Position numbers and translations under genes: made by a program. This document shows, in pieces, positions 24,601 to 35,520 of a stretch of 64,000 nucleotides of DNA; the stretch's first letter is position 1; every line of letters begins with the position of its first letter. The DNA is from Fratercula arctica (Eukaryota > Chordata > Aves > Charadriiformes > Alcidae): NCBI GenBank assembly GCA_947846985.1, contig CANTUZ010000001.1:109509757-109573756 (forward strand). The letters are read 5' to 3'. The notes below the pieces were generated by a model. The model ran no database searches, had not been told where the DNA came from, and saw only the letters and a list, made by a program, of their open reading frames with translations.

Positions 24601-26600
24601 GCCTTCCTGTATTAAACTCAGACCTGAATATCTGCTGAAAGGACATTGCCCCTACAAAACTGGTTGGTTTGCTGATGGTCAAACCTCTCCATTGCTAGAC
24701 AGTCAGGTACATTTTCTTGGGCATCTTCCTGAGCATCACAGCAATGAAGTAGGCCTGCTTGGATGCCTGGAGGAGGCATCCCTCTGGGCTGGGCATTTGT
24801 GAAGCACTGCTCTGCAAGCGGTAGTGCTTGCTGTCCCTTCTGGAAAGGGGCATGGTGATTTCAATCACCAGGAGAGAGAAAGGCGGCTGCAGAAGTAGCT
24901 TGAGAGAGCAATGTCCTTCCTGGGACCCAAAGGTATTTTCCCAGGAGGTTCAAATTTAAGAAACAGGCAGGGACTGCCTAGTGGCAGCTGGGGCACAAGG
25001 CCCCAAGCGTGCCTCATGTCTATGAGGACATGAACCCCTGATGGCCTGCTGAAAGGTCCTCACCAGGAGCGCATCAGAGAAGGGGGGCAGAGCCAGTGTG
25101 TAGTGGGACATGGCACCTGTCTGAAACACTGATAAATGGAATAAAAGACTTTCTGTACAGAGTCACTTTCAGAAAGAGGACCTCAAATGCTGTCAGGTTT
25201 CTGTGACTAATTAGCCATTAATTCAGTAGTGAATTTTCCTATCTACCTCTGCAATTATTGCATATCTTCTATATTTTACCAGCCAAAGTGTTTAAGTGCA
25301 AAACCAAAGGCAGCATTCTTTACCACCCGAGCAAGGCACAATTTAAAAACACTTAGCAGTTCCTTTGTGAGTATTTAAACAATAGTCTTACAACATCTGG
25401 GATTAATAGGCAAGTAAAATTTATCCCCAACATATAAAGCAATTGTAAGACTGCAGAAACTTCCTGGAACACTTCCTTAACTACCTATTCCCATTGTATC
25501 CTTAATTGAGTTTCAGGTATACCTCCAAGACTAATGGACTGCTTTGGATGCTACTTGCATAGCAACAGTTTCCACTATAACTACGGGAGAAAATGGCTTT
25601 CTGTAACTAGTCTCCCTTGTGGTGAGGCTGCACAGCTACGTGTGCAAATAGACATACAAACCTAAATGAAATTAGTAACTGAATAATGAAAGGATACTCA
25701 ATGGTGCTATATGTCCAGAAGAAAGAGAAGGTCTGATCTGTGCCTTTATCCTGGCTCTCTGATAAATGGGCAATGTCAGATATTGGAACAAACCCATGTT
25801 TCCTTCTGAAACAAATCTGGACGTGAAAGGGGCAGGTGCACTTGCCGTTTTCTTCCTGACATGCATCCAGGATCTGGCCATCAGGTCCTCATCCAGGAAT
25901 GAGGGCTGCAGGTTTTACCATGGAGCAACACGTACTGCACAGTGTGGACCAAGAAGATTTGTGCCTTCCTTAGAGCTGCACAAATTGACAGAAGAGTGCC
26001 TGGGATACTGATTATCTTAATATGTTTCACTTGTTGAATCTATCTGCTTTTTATTTTCTCTCTGACACTTAACATTTTCACATAAATACCACTTAGAAAA
26101 TAAAACCTCTCTCTATACATAATAATTTTAGTGTTAACATGGCCCTGAACAATTATTTTGTAATGTACATTTTAAAATATTTAAACAGACTGAAACACTA
26201 TGATACTTTGTTGACTCTCTAGACATATTTAGTTTGCTTGAAACATGGCCAAAGGAACAATTTAGAAGTATTTTGGGAAAAATTCAGCTATACAAAGAAG
26301 ATTAGAATGTTATCATAGTTAAATATGGAAGAGTCTTGCAGAATACCAAAGCAGTGCATAGACTCCATATATTGTTCAGGAGGGGCTTTGGGTGCTGTAA
26401 AAATGCCGGACCTACAGAAGCTAATAGGAAATACTGCTCTTGGATAGGACGTTAATACGCAGCCTTTTCTTCCCCTTCTTACCCTTGAAACATCCCCTAG
26501 AGATTGGGTGAAAGTCTCTTCTTTTTAAAACCAATGAGGGATTGGGACTATAATGTGAAACAGTGGCATGGGTGCTTTCCTTGTGCGTTCACTGGCCTGA
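21617..26600. other. Non-coding, no gene
   Basis: About 5 kb without a supportable gene. Minor features are AGCCT tandem units at 22871-22890, a CTCF-like word at 24398-24412, an A-rich run of AAAAC and AAAAG units at 24540-24583, and an 8-bp dyad at 24853-24870 (TGGTGATT-TC-AATCACCA). The rest is stop-dense AT-rich sequence. Confidence 0.55.
24398..24412 (+). promoter_or_regulatory. Weak CTCF-like motif
   Basis: CTGCTGGAGGGCACT fits CCASYAGRKGGCRSY at 12 of 15 positions, including the GGAGGGCACT half. Plus orientation, opposite to the better core at 11383. Binding is unproven. Confidence 0.22.
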
Positions 26601-26619
26601 TAAGGACAGTCAGGATGCT

Positions 26620-26990
26620 GTTCAGCATCCTTTATCTGAGAGGATTTGAACCCAAACTTCTCAGGAGAGCGCCCTAATTAGCACTCTGCGGGGCAGCCAG
26701 CCTAGGCTGAGTTTTCGCATGCTCATTACCTTTTGTTGAAGCTGCTCTGATGTCTGTCAGATTTTATGTTTACAGAATTTATGTTTAAGCATGTGTATAT
26801 GTCCTGACCATCAGGCCAAATGGCTAAAGTGGCAGACTGCTTTCTCACGTTGAGGCACTTAGGGGGTTCTTCTGTTGGGTTGCATGGTTTTGCAGTGCTA
26901 TTAGGGCTAGGTGTGGCTTTTCAGGATCTAAATCAGGCATCTAATTGATACTTTAGATGCCTAAATCTCTTTTAATTCCCCATGGGGTCC
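26620..26990 (-). repeat. Ancient tRNA-like SINE-type repeat remnant
   Basis: On the minus strand the block reads a 'ttaggcatctaaa' motif near its start (about 26960), then a tRNA-like segment. That segment has a perfect RNA polymerase III B-box, GGTTCAAATCC, at 26652-26642, preceded by GGGCGCTCTCCTGAGAAG, which resembles an anticodon-arm region. The A-box region is degraded. The arrangement matches my memory of an old dispersed repeat shared by turtles, crocodilians and birds, but I cannot give its Repbase name. It is a relic, not a working tRNA: there is no closed acceptor stem or complete D-arm. Confidence 0.5.
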
Positions 26991-27440
26991 GGTTTTTAGT
27001 ACATATTTTTGAGGTTTTCCCAAGAAAGACCTTCTTTTTTAGCTGAGAAACAAAATTATGCAGAGAAACATTACCTACAGGCTTATTATAAAATCCTGAC
27101 TGTGCAGTAAAGATGCAGCTGCTTGCAATTCATCACCTAACTTTCCTTAAGTTCTATTGGTGGGTGGCTTTAATAACCACATTTCTGCCAGCAGATGTAA
27201 CACTGCTTGCATTTATATGCAACATTTAGAAGTATATATAACTGCATAAAGCATACAGTTTTTATGTCTGTTGTGCTCTGTTGGTTTTTTTTTTCCTTTT
27301 TTATCTAAAAAGCCGCATAGAACTGCACAGTTTTGTCCACCTACTAAATGGACCTCTAATTTTGCAGTCTACTCGTAGGAAACCTCATTGATAGGAGTGA
27401 GATTTCATGCTTACTGAGGCCTGCCTGTGCAGATCAAATT
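26991..27440. other. Non-coding spacer
   Basis: AT-rich with a T-rich run near 27284-27302. No gene or repeat is recognised. Confidence 0.5.
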
Positions 27441-27448
27441 GTCCACAC

Positions 27449-27597
27449 CCTGATTCAGTAAGGCCATTTAAGTGCATGCTTAAGTCCATCTCCCCTCACT
27501 AATATCCTTACGCATGAGGTATGTTCTGTTGATTCTAGCTGAGCAGAGCCAAGTCTGCAAATTACCCGTATGCTGAAGTGCTTTGTTGATTAGAACG
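27449..27597. repeat. Degraded foldback (MITE-like) repeat
   Basis: The left end, CCTGATTCAGTAAGGCC followed by TTTAAGTGCATGCTTAAG, is mirrored imperfectly by the right end, TATGCTGAAGTGCTTTG then TTGATTAGAAC. Both match, in opposite orientation, the 'ctgattcagcaaagcacttaag' end I recall from a palindromic repeat common in reptile and bird genomes. At about 150 bp with diverged arms it looks like an old non-autonomous element. The family name is not certain. Confidence 0.5.
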
Positions 27598-30500
27598 GAC
27601 TAAATCAGACAATAAAAACTGAATCTTCTGACACACCGTTGTGAATCAGTGCCTGTTTTTGAAAGCTGAAAAAAGAATTCATTAATTATTCCATCATTTT
27701 AGTAATAATTTGGTAAGATCTTTTCAGCTGAATGGCAGCACTTAAAAAACCAAACAGAATAATTCTTCCTGCCTTTGCCTCTGTGGTTTACATTATTTTT
27801 GAAAAGTCCCATGCTATGTTTCAGAATGATTTCTCTCTATATGTGCTGAACCAAGTGACTCTGCTGCTCAGTCAGCTGAAAGTAATGTGGAAAAAGGCTC
27901 ATTCTTTTGCTTACAGTAAATCTGAATCTTTGACTACAGTAGTAGATTCTACAAATGATGAGCTACATCCTTATTTTGGTTGGTTATGAAAAAGGAGGTG
28001 CTTGCAGATTCAAAATTGGACACATTTTTGCTTTAAGCAATAAGTTATGTTTCTCTTGCAGCCCTTGCTCATTTAGCATAGCTACAAAATAAAGCTAAAA
28101 TGCTCTTGGGAGAATAATGATAAATACACTGACATGTGCAAGATTCCTCTTTCTTTTTAGTGCTATGCACAGTGTGCAGACAGATGCAAAGTGGAGCTTC
28201 AGAGAGCTTGACTGGTAAAGGCCTTCATCTTGACCAGAAAAGAACCATTTGGTGATGAAGCTAGAGAATATTCTTATTGCTCATGGTCATTCAGTTTCTC
28301 ACGTCATTTAAAAAAAAATAGCCAATTATCTTTGGATGGAACATTTTCAGTATAGGTTACGATTTACTTGGAAATCAACCCCAAACTTAATTTCTCTGAT
28401 TAATCCTTCATGGATTTTCTTTTGTTGGTCAATACAACAGACTAATGGTTATTAATACCACCTGGGAGAAGGAGATTATGCAACACCAGAGCTGCATGAT
28501 GTCCATACACTAGGTCTGTGTTAATTCACCATGCAGCTGTCTGAAAAAAAAAAAAAGGAAACCCAAAGCCAGAAACAGCAGATAAGTGTATGTATATGGA
28601 AGGGAGGAGGGGAATAATGATAATTGTTTGAACAAGAAATAACATAAACATTTTGACATCTATGTCTGCTTCTGCCAGGTAGGTAACTACAATACAACCA
28701 GATGTGATCAGTGGCGTCTTGGTATGGAGCATTTGAACTCTTCAACTATCTGCAACTTTTGCTTTTACACAGACAGTGTAACAAGTCTCTCACTCCATAC
28801 TTTATTGTACAAAATCAAAACTCAACTCAGCCATAATATCTACAGTAGCAACATACAATAAGCAATAAGCATTGTATAGCATTTCTATTGTGAGAAAAAC
28901 CAATTATTGTCATGCAGCCTTAGTTTTAAAATCTCAGAACAGATGGCCATACTTCGGAATCATGAGTATTCTCCACAGACAAAGGGCTTTTGTCCAAATG
29001 GATCTGATTGCAGAATCAAGGCCTATATATATGGAAATACAAACTTGCACAATATTACACAACAGGGTCTGTTGACACACAAGGAGTTTAGGAACAGAAT
29101 GCAATTGCCACAGTCTAGGTGACAGTGTGAATGCCTGAAGACTGCGCAGAGCTTGGTTTTGTTCCAATATAAAATCTCTTCAACCAGGGAAAAGTCACAT
29201 TGTGAGCTAAAAAACTAGAGAAGAAGTCTTGCTAAGGAATTTTCTCCTCTCAGTACCAGCTCAATTATGTCAGAATTTGACTTGAAAAAGTAAGGCTATA
29301 ACAATTATGAAGAATATAAAGTTATCTTGAGATTATAAATATGAGGGTTTTATGCAAAAAATTAATATCATCATTGTTTTTAAAACACATACATTCTGGA
29401 CTTCAGTATCTTGAGTGGAAATTATGTAAAATCATAATACCACCTTTTCATTTTGATCAAAGAAGGCATTATTCACCGAGAAAATCAAGTTCTGCTGAGT
29501 ACGGTTTTCCCAGCTTTAGTAGGGAATTAGAAATTACCTAGATTTTTAAATCCATGCAGAAGACTATCCAGATGTTTGGTAGGGGTTATGTGTGTGTTTG
29601 TTTGTTTGTTTTCCTTCTGTAAAACAGGGATCAAGAAGAATATGGACTGAAATATTTGGAGAGCAGAGGGAATAGGAACTATTAAGGAGCAGAACCAAGC
29701 TGATAAAATTGGGACTAACTAGCTGAGGCAGCTGCATAGTTAACATTGATATTACAGTTCTAGTCCTTTAGTTCTCCTTGCTTTCTCTTAAACATATCAT
29801 AAATCAGCTAAATTTTGGCAAAACAGTTCCTATAGCTGTCCAACTTTTCACAAGTGACTATCATAATAAGACCCTAATCATGATTTAAAACGTCTGAGTA
29901 AAAGCATATAGGAAATTACTTGATTTATGGTTCTTGTTAAGTTAGTAACCAACATCTAATTGAAAGGGAGAAAGTATGAACAAAATATGTTAAAAGGTAT
30001 TGTAGGGCAAACTTTTTCACACAGATGAAGAAATGAGTTGTTTTGACAGGATATTAAGTTGCAGAACTGCAAGAAACAGAATGACATGTCAGTTTAAAGA
30101 TTTAGACAAGCTCATAAAGTGTTTCCAAGCAATCCATTACATGCTTGTGTCCAGTCTTACTCAGAAAAGCACATAAATACCGGACAAAATTTTTTCAATG
30201 TTCATACTGCTATGAATCCCATATACTTCAAACACTGGCCTTTAGTGATACGTGGATTTGGGATGAACTTTTGATTTGGGACTCCTCTGAAGAAAAAAGA
30301 TGAGCCATGCACCACGATTCATGTGTCTTTACTTTTGTCATTCTTCATCATTGACAGTCTAGCACCATTGAGATAATTTCTCATATCTCACGGCTTACAG
30401 TCTCTTATAGCCTACGCAGTGAGACTTGCCCAAACTTGTGACTTTTTCCAAATGATACTGCAAGGCAGTATCATTTTGCAAACATTTTGCAAAAAATTTC

Positions 30501-33360
30501 ATAGGAACAGAAAGACAGTGAACATTTACAGTTATTTTTATAGCACAGAGAACAATTTCTGTACTTTTTGGAAATGACTGGCAGAATGTGTTATGGTCAT
30601 CCAATAGGGCAACAATTTGTAGACTTTTCATACTCTGTCAAATTAACAGAAGTCCTTTTTCACCCCATGAAAAACATCTGAGAATTTACTGCTTTTTAGC
30701 GATGACAATCTAAATAGGATTTGTTAGCCTTATTTCAGGAACACAGTCCTTAAAGTGTCAATGCACCAGGTGTCCTACTGAAAAAAGAAGAATAAAAATG
30801 AGCGTGGAATCCAAGTTAGTGGATATTCAGCATCAGGCAGTTAATTTGATTGAAAGCTATTAATATTATCTCATTAGACGCATTAGAAGAAACAACTTCC
30901 ATTATTAGATCTCTAGTTTTTCAAAAGGGCTGTGGCTAGGTAAAAGACACTCTTTTCCACTCCTGCATTTATTAAAATATTCACTGAATACTTATTTCTA
31001 TATTTAGGTGACGATATCACAGCTCATTATCAGTGAACAAATTAGTTTGAATCAGAATCCAATCTACCTGGCGTTCAAGGGAATAAGGGTGCATAGGAAT
31101 CGTTCTTGGTGTTGCTCTGTAAGGGGCCACCTGCCCTCTTACTCATTACAAGAAGTCAGTGAGGGACAGGAGAGTACCTATGATGTACTGTTCTGCCTGC
31201 TGACCTGCGATGTGAAGATTTTGAAGAGACACACTTGTTTCTTTCTTATCGATGTGAACTTTGCCTCTTCCAGTTATCTTCCTTAACATTTTCTGGATCA
31301 ATCAAACCCTTTCCGTTGTCTCAGAGCAAATATTTCGGTCCCATTTGGGGAACCTTTAATTAATGCTAACCAGAACACATAAAGAGACGGATATAGGTGC
31401 TGTGACAAAGCTGTAGGAGGTTTTGTCAGCCTGGAGCTGAGGTAGTTAAGAAGTGAGAGACCCAAGTTCATTGACTGCAGGCTTGGGGCACTGACATCTC
31501 AGCAGCTCCATCACTGGGGTGACTCATCATTGCTGAGAGAGTTATTTTCTTTCCTCTGGGCCCCAATAAATACGGTATTAGCTCACACCATGTGGGGCAG
31601 CTGTAGCAAGGGGTATTGTGAGAGACCATGAAGCCTGGTGGCCTGTCAGGATCAGCAGGTATGGGTCCAAAAAGAATAGGAAAATTAACTTTGGTCCCTC
31701 CCCCTCCCATTTCCTCCATGATTGTCCCAACTACAGTGCTAACAAAGGGTGAGTCCCAGGCCTTGGTTTTTTACAGGCAATTTGTGTGTGTATGTGCGTG
31801 TGTGAGAGAGAGAGAAATCTAGCCCTTTTGATGGATTTGACCCAGTTTTGTGACTATTTTTCAGGTCAGCTGAACCTGTTCTTTTTTGATGAATAAATCA
31901 TTTGTCTATATTTTTCTGCTCTGCTCTAATGGGGTGAACAATTGATGGTGGTGAGGTGATGTATAACATTCATCCATCTTACTAGATGGTCAGAATAACT
32001 GAGCTAAGGAGTTAATTAAGGTAGGTGTACCCCAGCAGTGCATCTACTGCAACCACTACAGCTTCACCCCTGAGCAAAGAGAAATGGAAGAACAGTTGAG
32101 GGTTGCTGAATGTTTGGAGCCTTTGGAGGTTACTTCAAGATTACGTTTTTTCACCAGAATTTTCTGAGTCTAAGCCAGCTGTCAGATATTAAACCACAGA
32201 AAACAATCAGAGGCCAAACTTTTCCTGAACTATTAGTTGTTTGGATAAGGAATCAAAGGAAATAGGATTTCTCTTTGAAGTAGTGCTTCTCTCTTAATTG
32301 ATGAAAAAAAATGTAATTCAGTCTTGCAATAAATAAAGTATTTGATAAAAGTTGACCAATTTTTAACCATCCTGTTCTTTAGATAAGTCACTGTGCATTG
32401 GCAGATCATCTCAGCTGAGCAACTGATTTCCTCTTCTGAGTTTTTGCATTTCTTTGACCCTGAAATTTTGGGATGCCAAACTGCTGGGAGAAAACAATGC
32501 AGAAAAATGCTGATTTTTTCCACTTAGTTCCAGCAAACTGTAACTGGAATGGGGACTTAGCCAAAACCTGAGGCGAAAACAAAAGAAAAATTGGAAAGCA
32601 GGCACAATCGATGTTGTTTTCCTAGCACGAGCTATGATTTAGACTGAATGTGTGATGTAATTGACGATTGCATCTTGCATGTCCACAAACTTGAAATTGT
32701 TATGAAGATGTTTAGGTCTTATCACACCTTAATTTTCCTTTTTACAGTTACAGTGTAATGATGCATATAATGCAGTAATGTACAATGCAGATGGATTAAT
32801 TTTAAAATGGATGGAGTAGTATTATGATAGTACAGTGTGTTTTATGCCAAGCAAGGTGTGAAACTACCATGTTAAAGATGATTTATAAATTTATTATTTT
32901 TCTGCAAGTGCTGCCTGTCAGGTAATGTCTTGTCAAAATAGGCTTGTAAAAGAAAAATAACAACAGCAGCAATCTTGGTAATAAGAATTCTCTTGGAAGG
33001 CTAAAAGTATTTTGCTAACTAAACCAAGTAAACTATCTGTATTGTATTTGATTGCCTGTTGGTTCCAGCCTCTTCTTTGCTCAAGAGGGATTAGGGTAAC
33101 TGCTAAAAACACAAGAAACCTCTATTTGAATCTTGATTTCCGCAGCTCTTTGATTAATCTCAATCTGTAGTAAAACGGGATGATTTTTTGTGTGCTGTCC
33201 TCTCACAAAAGTGTGGAGGAGTTTTGTGTCCAGATCTTAATGTAGGGCATTTTCAGGCCATGCAGAAAAAGAAAACAATGATAAACTATGAGAACATTAT
33301 CACTGATGTTGTGTTTCGTCATCTTTTTTATTGGTATATCAATAGCAGCCAAAGACCTGT
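27598..33360. other. Long non-coding stretch
   Basis: 5.8 kb without a supportable gene. It includes an A13-type run near 28545-28557, GTTT tandem units at about 29596-29611, a strong small hairpin at 30450-30476 and a TG/GA-rich run at 31782-31816. Open frames are all under 100 codons and lack protein-like features. A MIR-like phrase (CTGTAGTAAAACGGGATGA) near 33164 is too short to assign. Confidence 0.55.
30450..30476. other. Perfect 12-bp inverted repeat with 3-nt loop
   Basis: AAATGATACTGC (30450-30461), AAG, then its exact reverse complement (30465-30476). It is followed immediately by an 11-base unit, CATTTTGCAAA, present twice in tandem (30472-30482 and 30483-30493). No repeat family or gene explains it. 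Confidence 0.7.
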
Positions 33361-33370
33361 CGTGAGGGCA

Positions 33371-33445
33371 GCACTGTGGAAAGCACTGTATGAACAAATG
33401 GCACAAGGTATGCCTTGTCCAAAAAGAGCTTATGATCTAAATAAA
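33371..33445 (+). repeat. Fragment of an old dispersed repeat (tentative)
   Basis: The run 'aaagcactgtatgaac' to 'aaaaagagcttatgatctaaa' matches the order and wording of an amniote-wide repeat fragment I recall ('gcactgtac...agtccctgcccc aaagagcttacaatctaa'). The middle is diverged. I cannot name the family, so treat this as tentative. Confidence 0.35.
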
Positions 33446-35090
33446 AATGTCTATAAAGAAGTGAATCGACCAGCCATAGGCCAAGCACCAGGTTTTTTAG
33501 TTTCCATTTCTGTCCTCTGACTCACATCACCTTTTGTAGCCTACACCTCATATCTTCTCTGACTAATTTCATCTGGGGAGGTGGGGGGTAGCGTGAAATC
33601 ATCTGTGCATTACACCAGTGATTCAACTGTGGCATATTTCACTGATTTCCTTCAAAATAATTTTGCTTTGATTACCTAAGCATGTAAAATGGTCAATAGG
33701 TAGAACACACAAAATGTAGTTTCTGATACAAAATTCAGTTGTTGATTATAACTAAACTTTGGTAGTGAAATAAAATTATTTAGGTTTCTCTTGAGAATGG
33801 AGCGAAAGTAAAACAATTAGCAGCATTCCAGAGAATGCAGAATTTGGAACATGTGAAGAATGGGAATTAGTTGTTGATATTCCAGGAGCAATTGCTCCCA
33901 GGGACCTCATATCTCTTAAATCAGCTAGAAGACCATCTGCTCCAAAGGATTTATCAACTACTATACTGCTGCTTAAAGGAGTTTTAGGTATGCAGTTATA
34001 CTTCCCTCTGCCTCCTTTTTGCTGAAAACGTTTCTAGTCTGTCTATTACTCCATGAAAAACTTTCTTAATGAAGCTCCAACTGAAAAGAGTTGTGGCTTG
34101 CTATATGCATCATTATCCACCCAAATGCAGGCTCCATTCATAATAATTTCAAAATATGTTGTGTCCAAAACATAAAATATATAAAAACCAAAAACTCTTG
34201 TGAACTAAAAAATTAACACATTCCTTCTGCTTTTTATCTTGCACTAGTCAGTGATGCAAGGAAAATAAGGCCAGCTCCTTGATTGGGTGCCTGGATTATA
34301 ATTCTTAAAAACATAGGAAAGTCTGTGTTTTCAAGCATCTCCTATTATAATAATCTTTGAAATCTTCTTCAAAACTTCTCCTGCCCCCAAATTATTTCAG
34401 CCCACAATTATCAGATTCTACATTCTTAGAAGCTTACTTAAGCTGGACTCCTGGCCTCTTGAATATTATAGGTCATATAAGTGGGTTATAAAGATGGCCT
34501 TTACATCTCATCATGAGATCTCAGGGAACTAGGAGTATTGGTCAATGATGAAAGCACAGTCTTAAAAATATTTATTACATAAAACATGTATTTTATATAT
34601 ATATATGTGTTGTTTCTGCATGAAATTGTTACATCAAAATCTTTGCTATAACCACTTCATCTTTAAGATATTTCTCTTTCATCAGAGTTTTTGAACTTGA
34701 TCACACTCCTATGCCTTTTTTTAGCAGAACAGCGAGGGCGTCTACCCCTCCATACTCCTCAGGGCCAGGCTCACTGCGGCAGATCACTGGAGCTCTGGAC
34801 TCTACCAGGAAATCCAGAGCCATCTGGGTCTGTCCTTGTGGTTGGATGATTTCATCCTAACCCATGTTGCTGGTTGTTTGTTTTCTGCTAAAAAACATTT
34901 CTGTTTATTAGGAAATGCATGCTAGACAGTTTGACACTAGAATTTGGCACATGTCTTTGGATTAACTTGGCCAAAGTGATTTATAGCTGTTTGTTCATGA
35001 CCAGCATCCATTAGTGGAAAATGCTGTCCAAGTAAAATCCCATGAGAGAGGAGCACAATGGGGGATTGTCAGGAGCTATCTGCACAGCCA
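33446..35090. other. Non-coding spacer
   Basis: Mostly AT-rich and stop-dense, with a TATATATATATATATG run near 34594-34608. No gene, exon or repeat is recognised. Confidence 0.55.
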
Positions 35091-35094
35091 CCAT

Positions 35095-35520
35095 TGAGTG
35101 CAGGGACAATTACCTGATGGCTTTCCTCTGGCCATGCAACCATACAATTAAGGACGTTTTAAATTCTGCTCCTATTATTTTTTCTTCCTGAATTTTCAGA
35201 GATAGATAGCATTCAGTCATCAGTGCTGAATAGCTGCTCTGCGGAAGGAGTGAGCCAAATCGTGGGCTGCAATCTGATGCCGTTCCAATGATTAGCACCT
35301 GATCCTCACGTAGTCCTATTAAAACTTCCTAATGTGGTAAGCATGAGTAAGCATATCATTATCTGATCCTGGTTGAGCATGAAGCCTTCACTTCTGATGG
35401 CATCTCTCATTTAGTGGAAATGAATGCTTTGTCCTGTTCATTAAATATTAGACGAGGGAGGGAAAGGGACAGTAAATGGTCTTCCGGGCAGTAGGCTGAA
35501 GAAAATGGTTGGATCATAGG
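35095..35520. promoter_or_regulatory. Candidate conserved non-coding element F
   Basis: A repeat-free, evenly composed block with CAATTACCTGATGG, ACAATTAAGG, CAATGATTAGCACC and TCATTAAATATTAG phrases spread over 400 bases. The texture is that of a homeodomain-rich vertebrate enhancer. No conservation data are available. Confidence 0.28.

Noticed and set aside
26640..26710. Functional tRNA gene on the minus strand
   Set aside because: The B-box is intact but there is no acceptor stem, no proper D-arm and no T-run terminator. It is better explained as a repeat relic.
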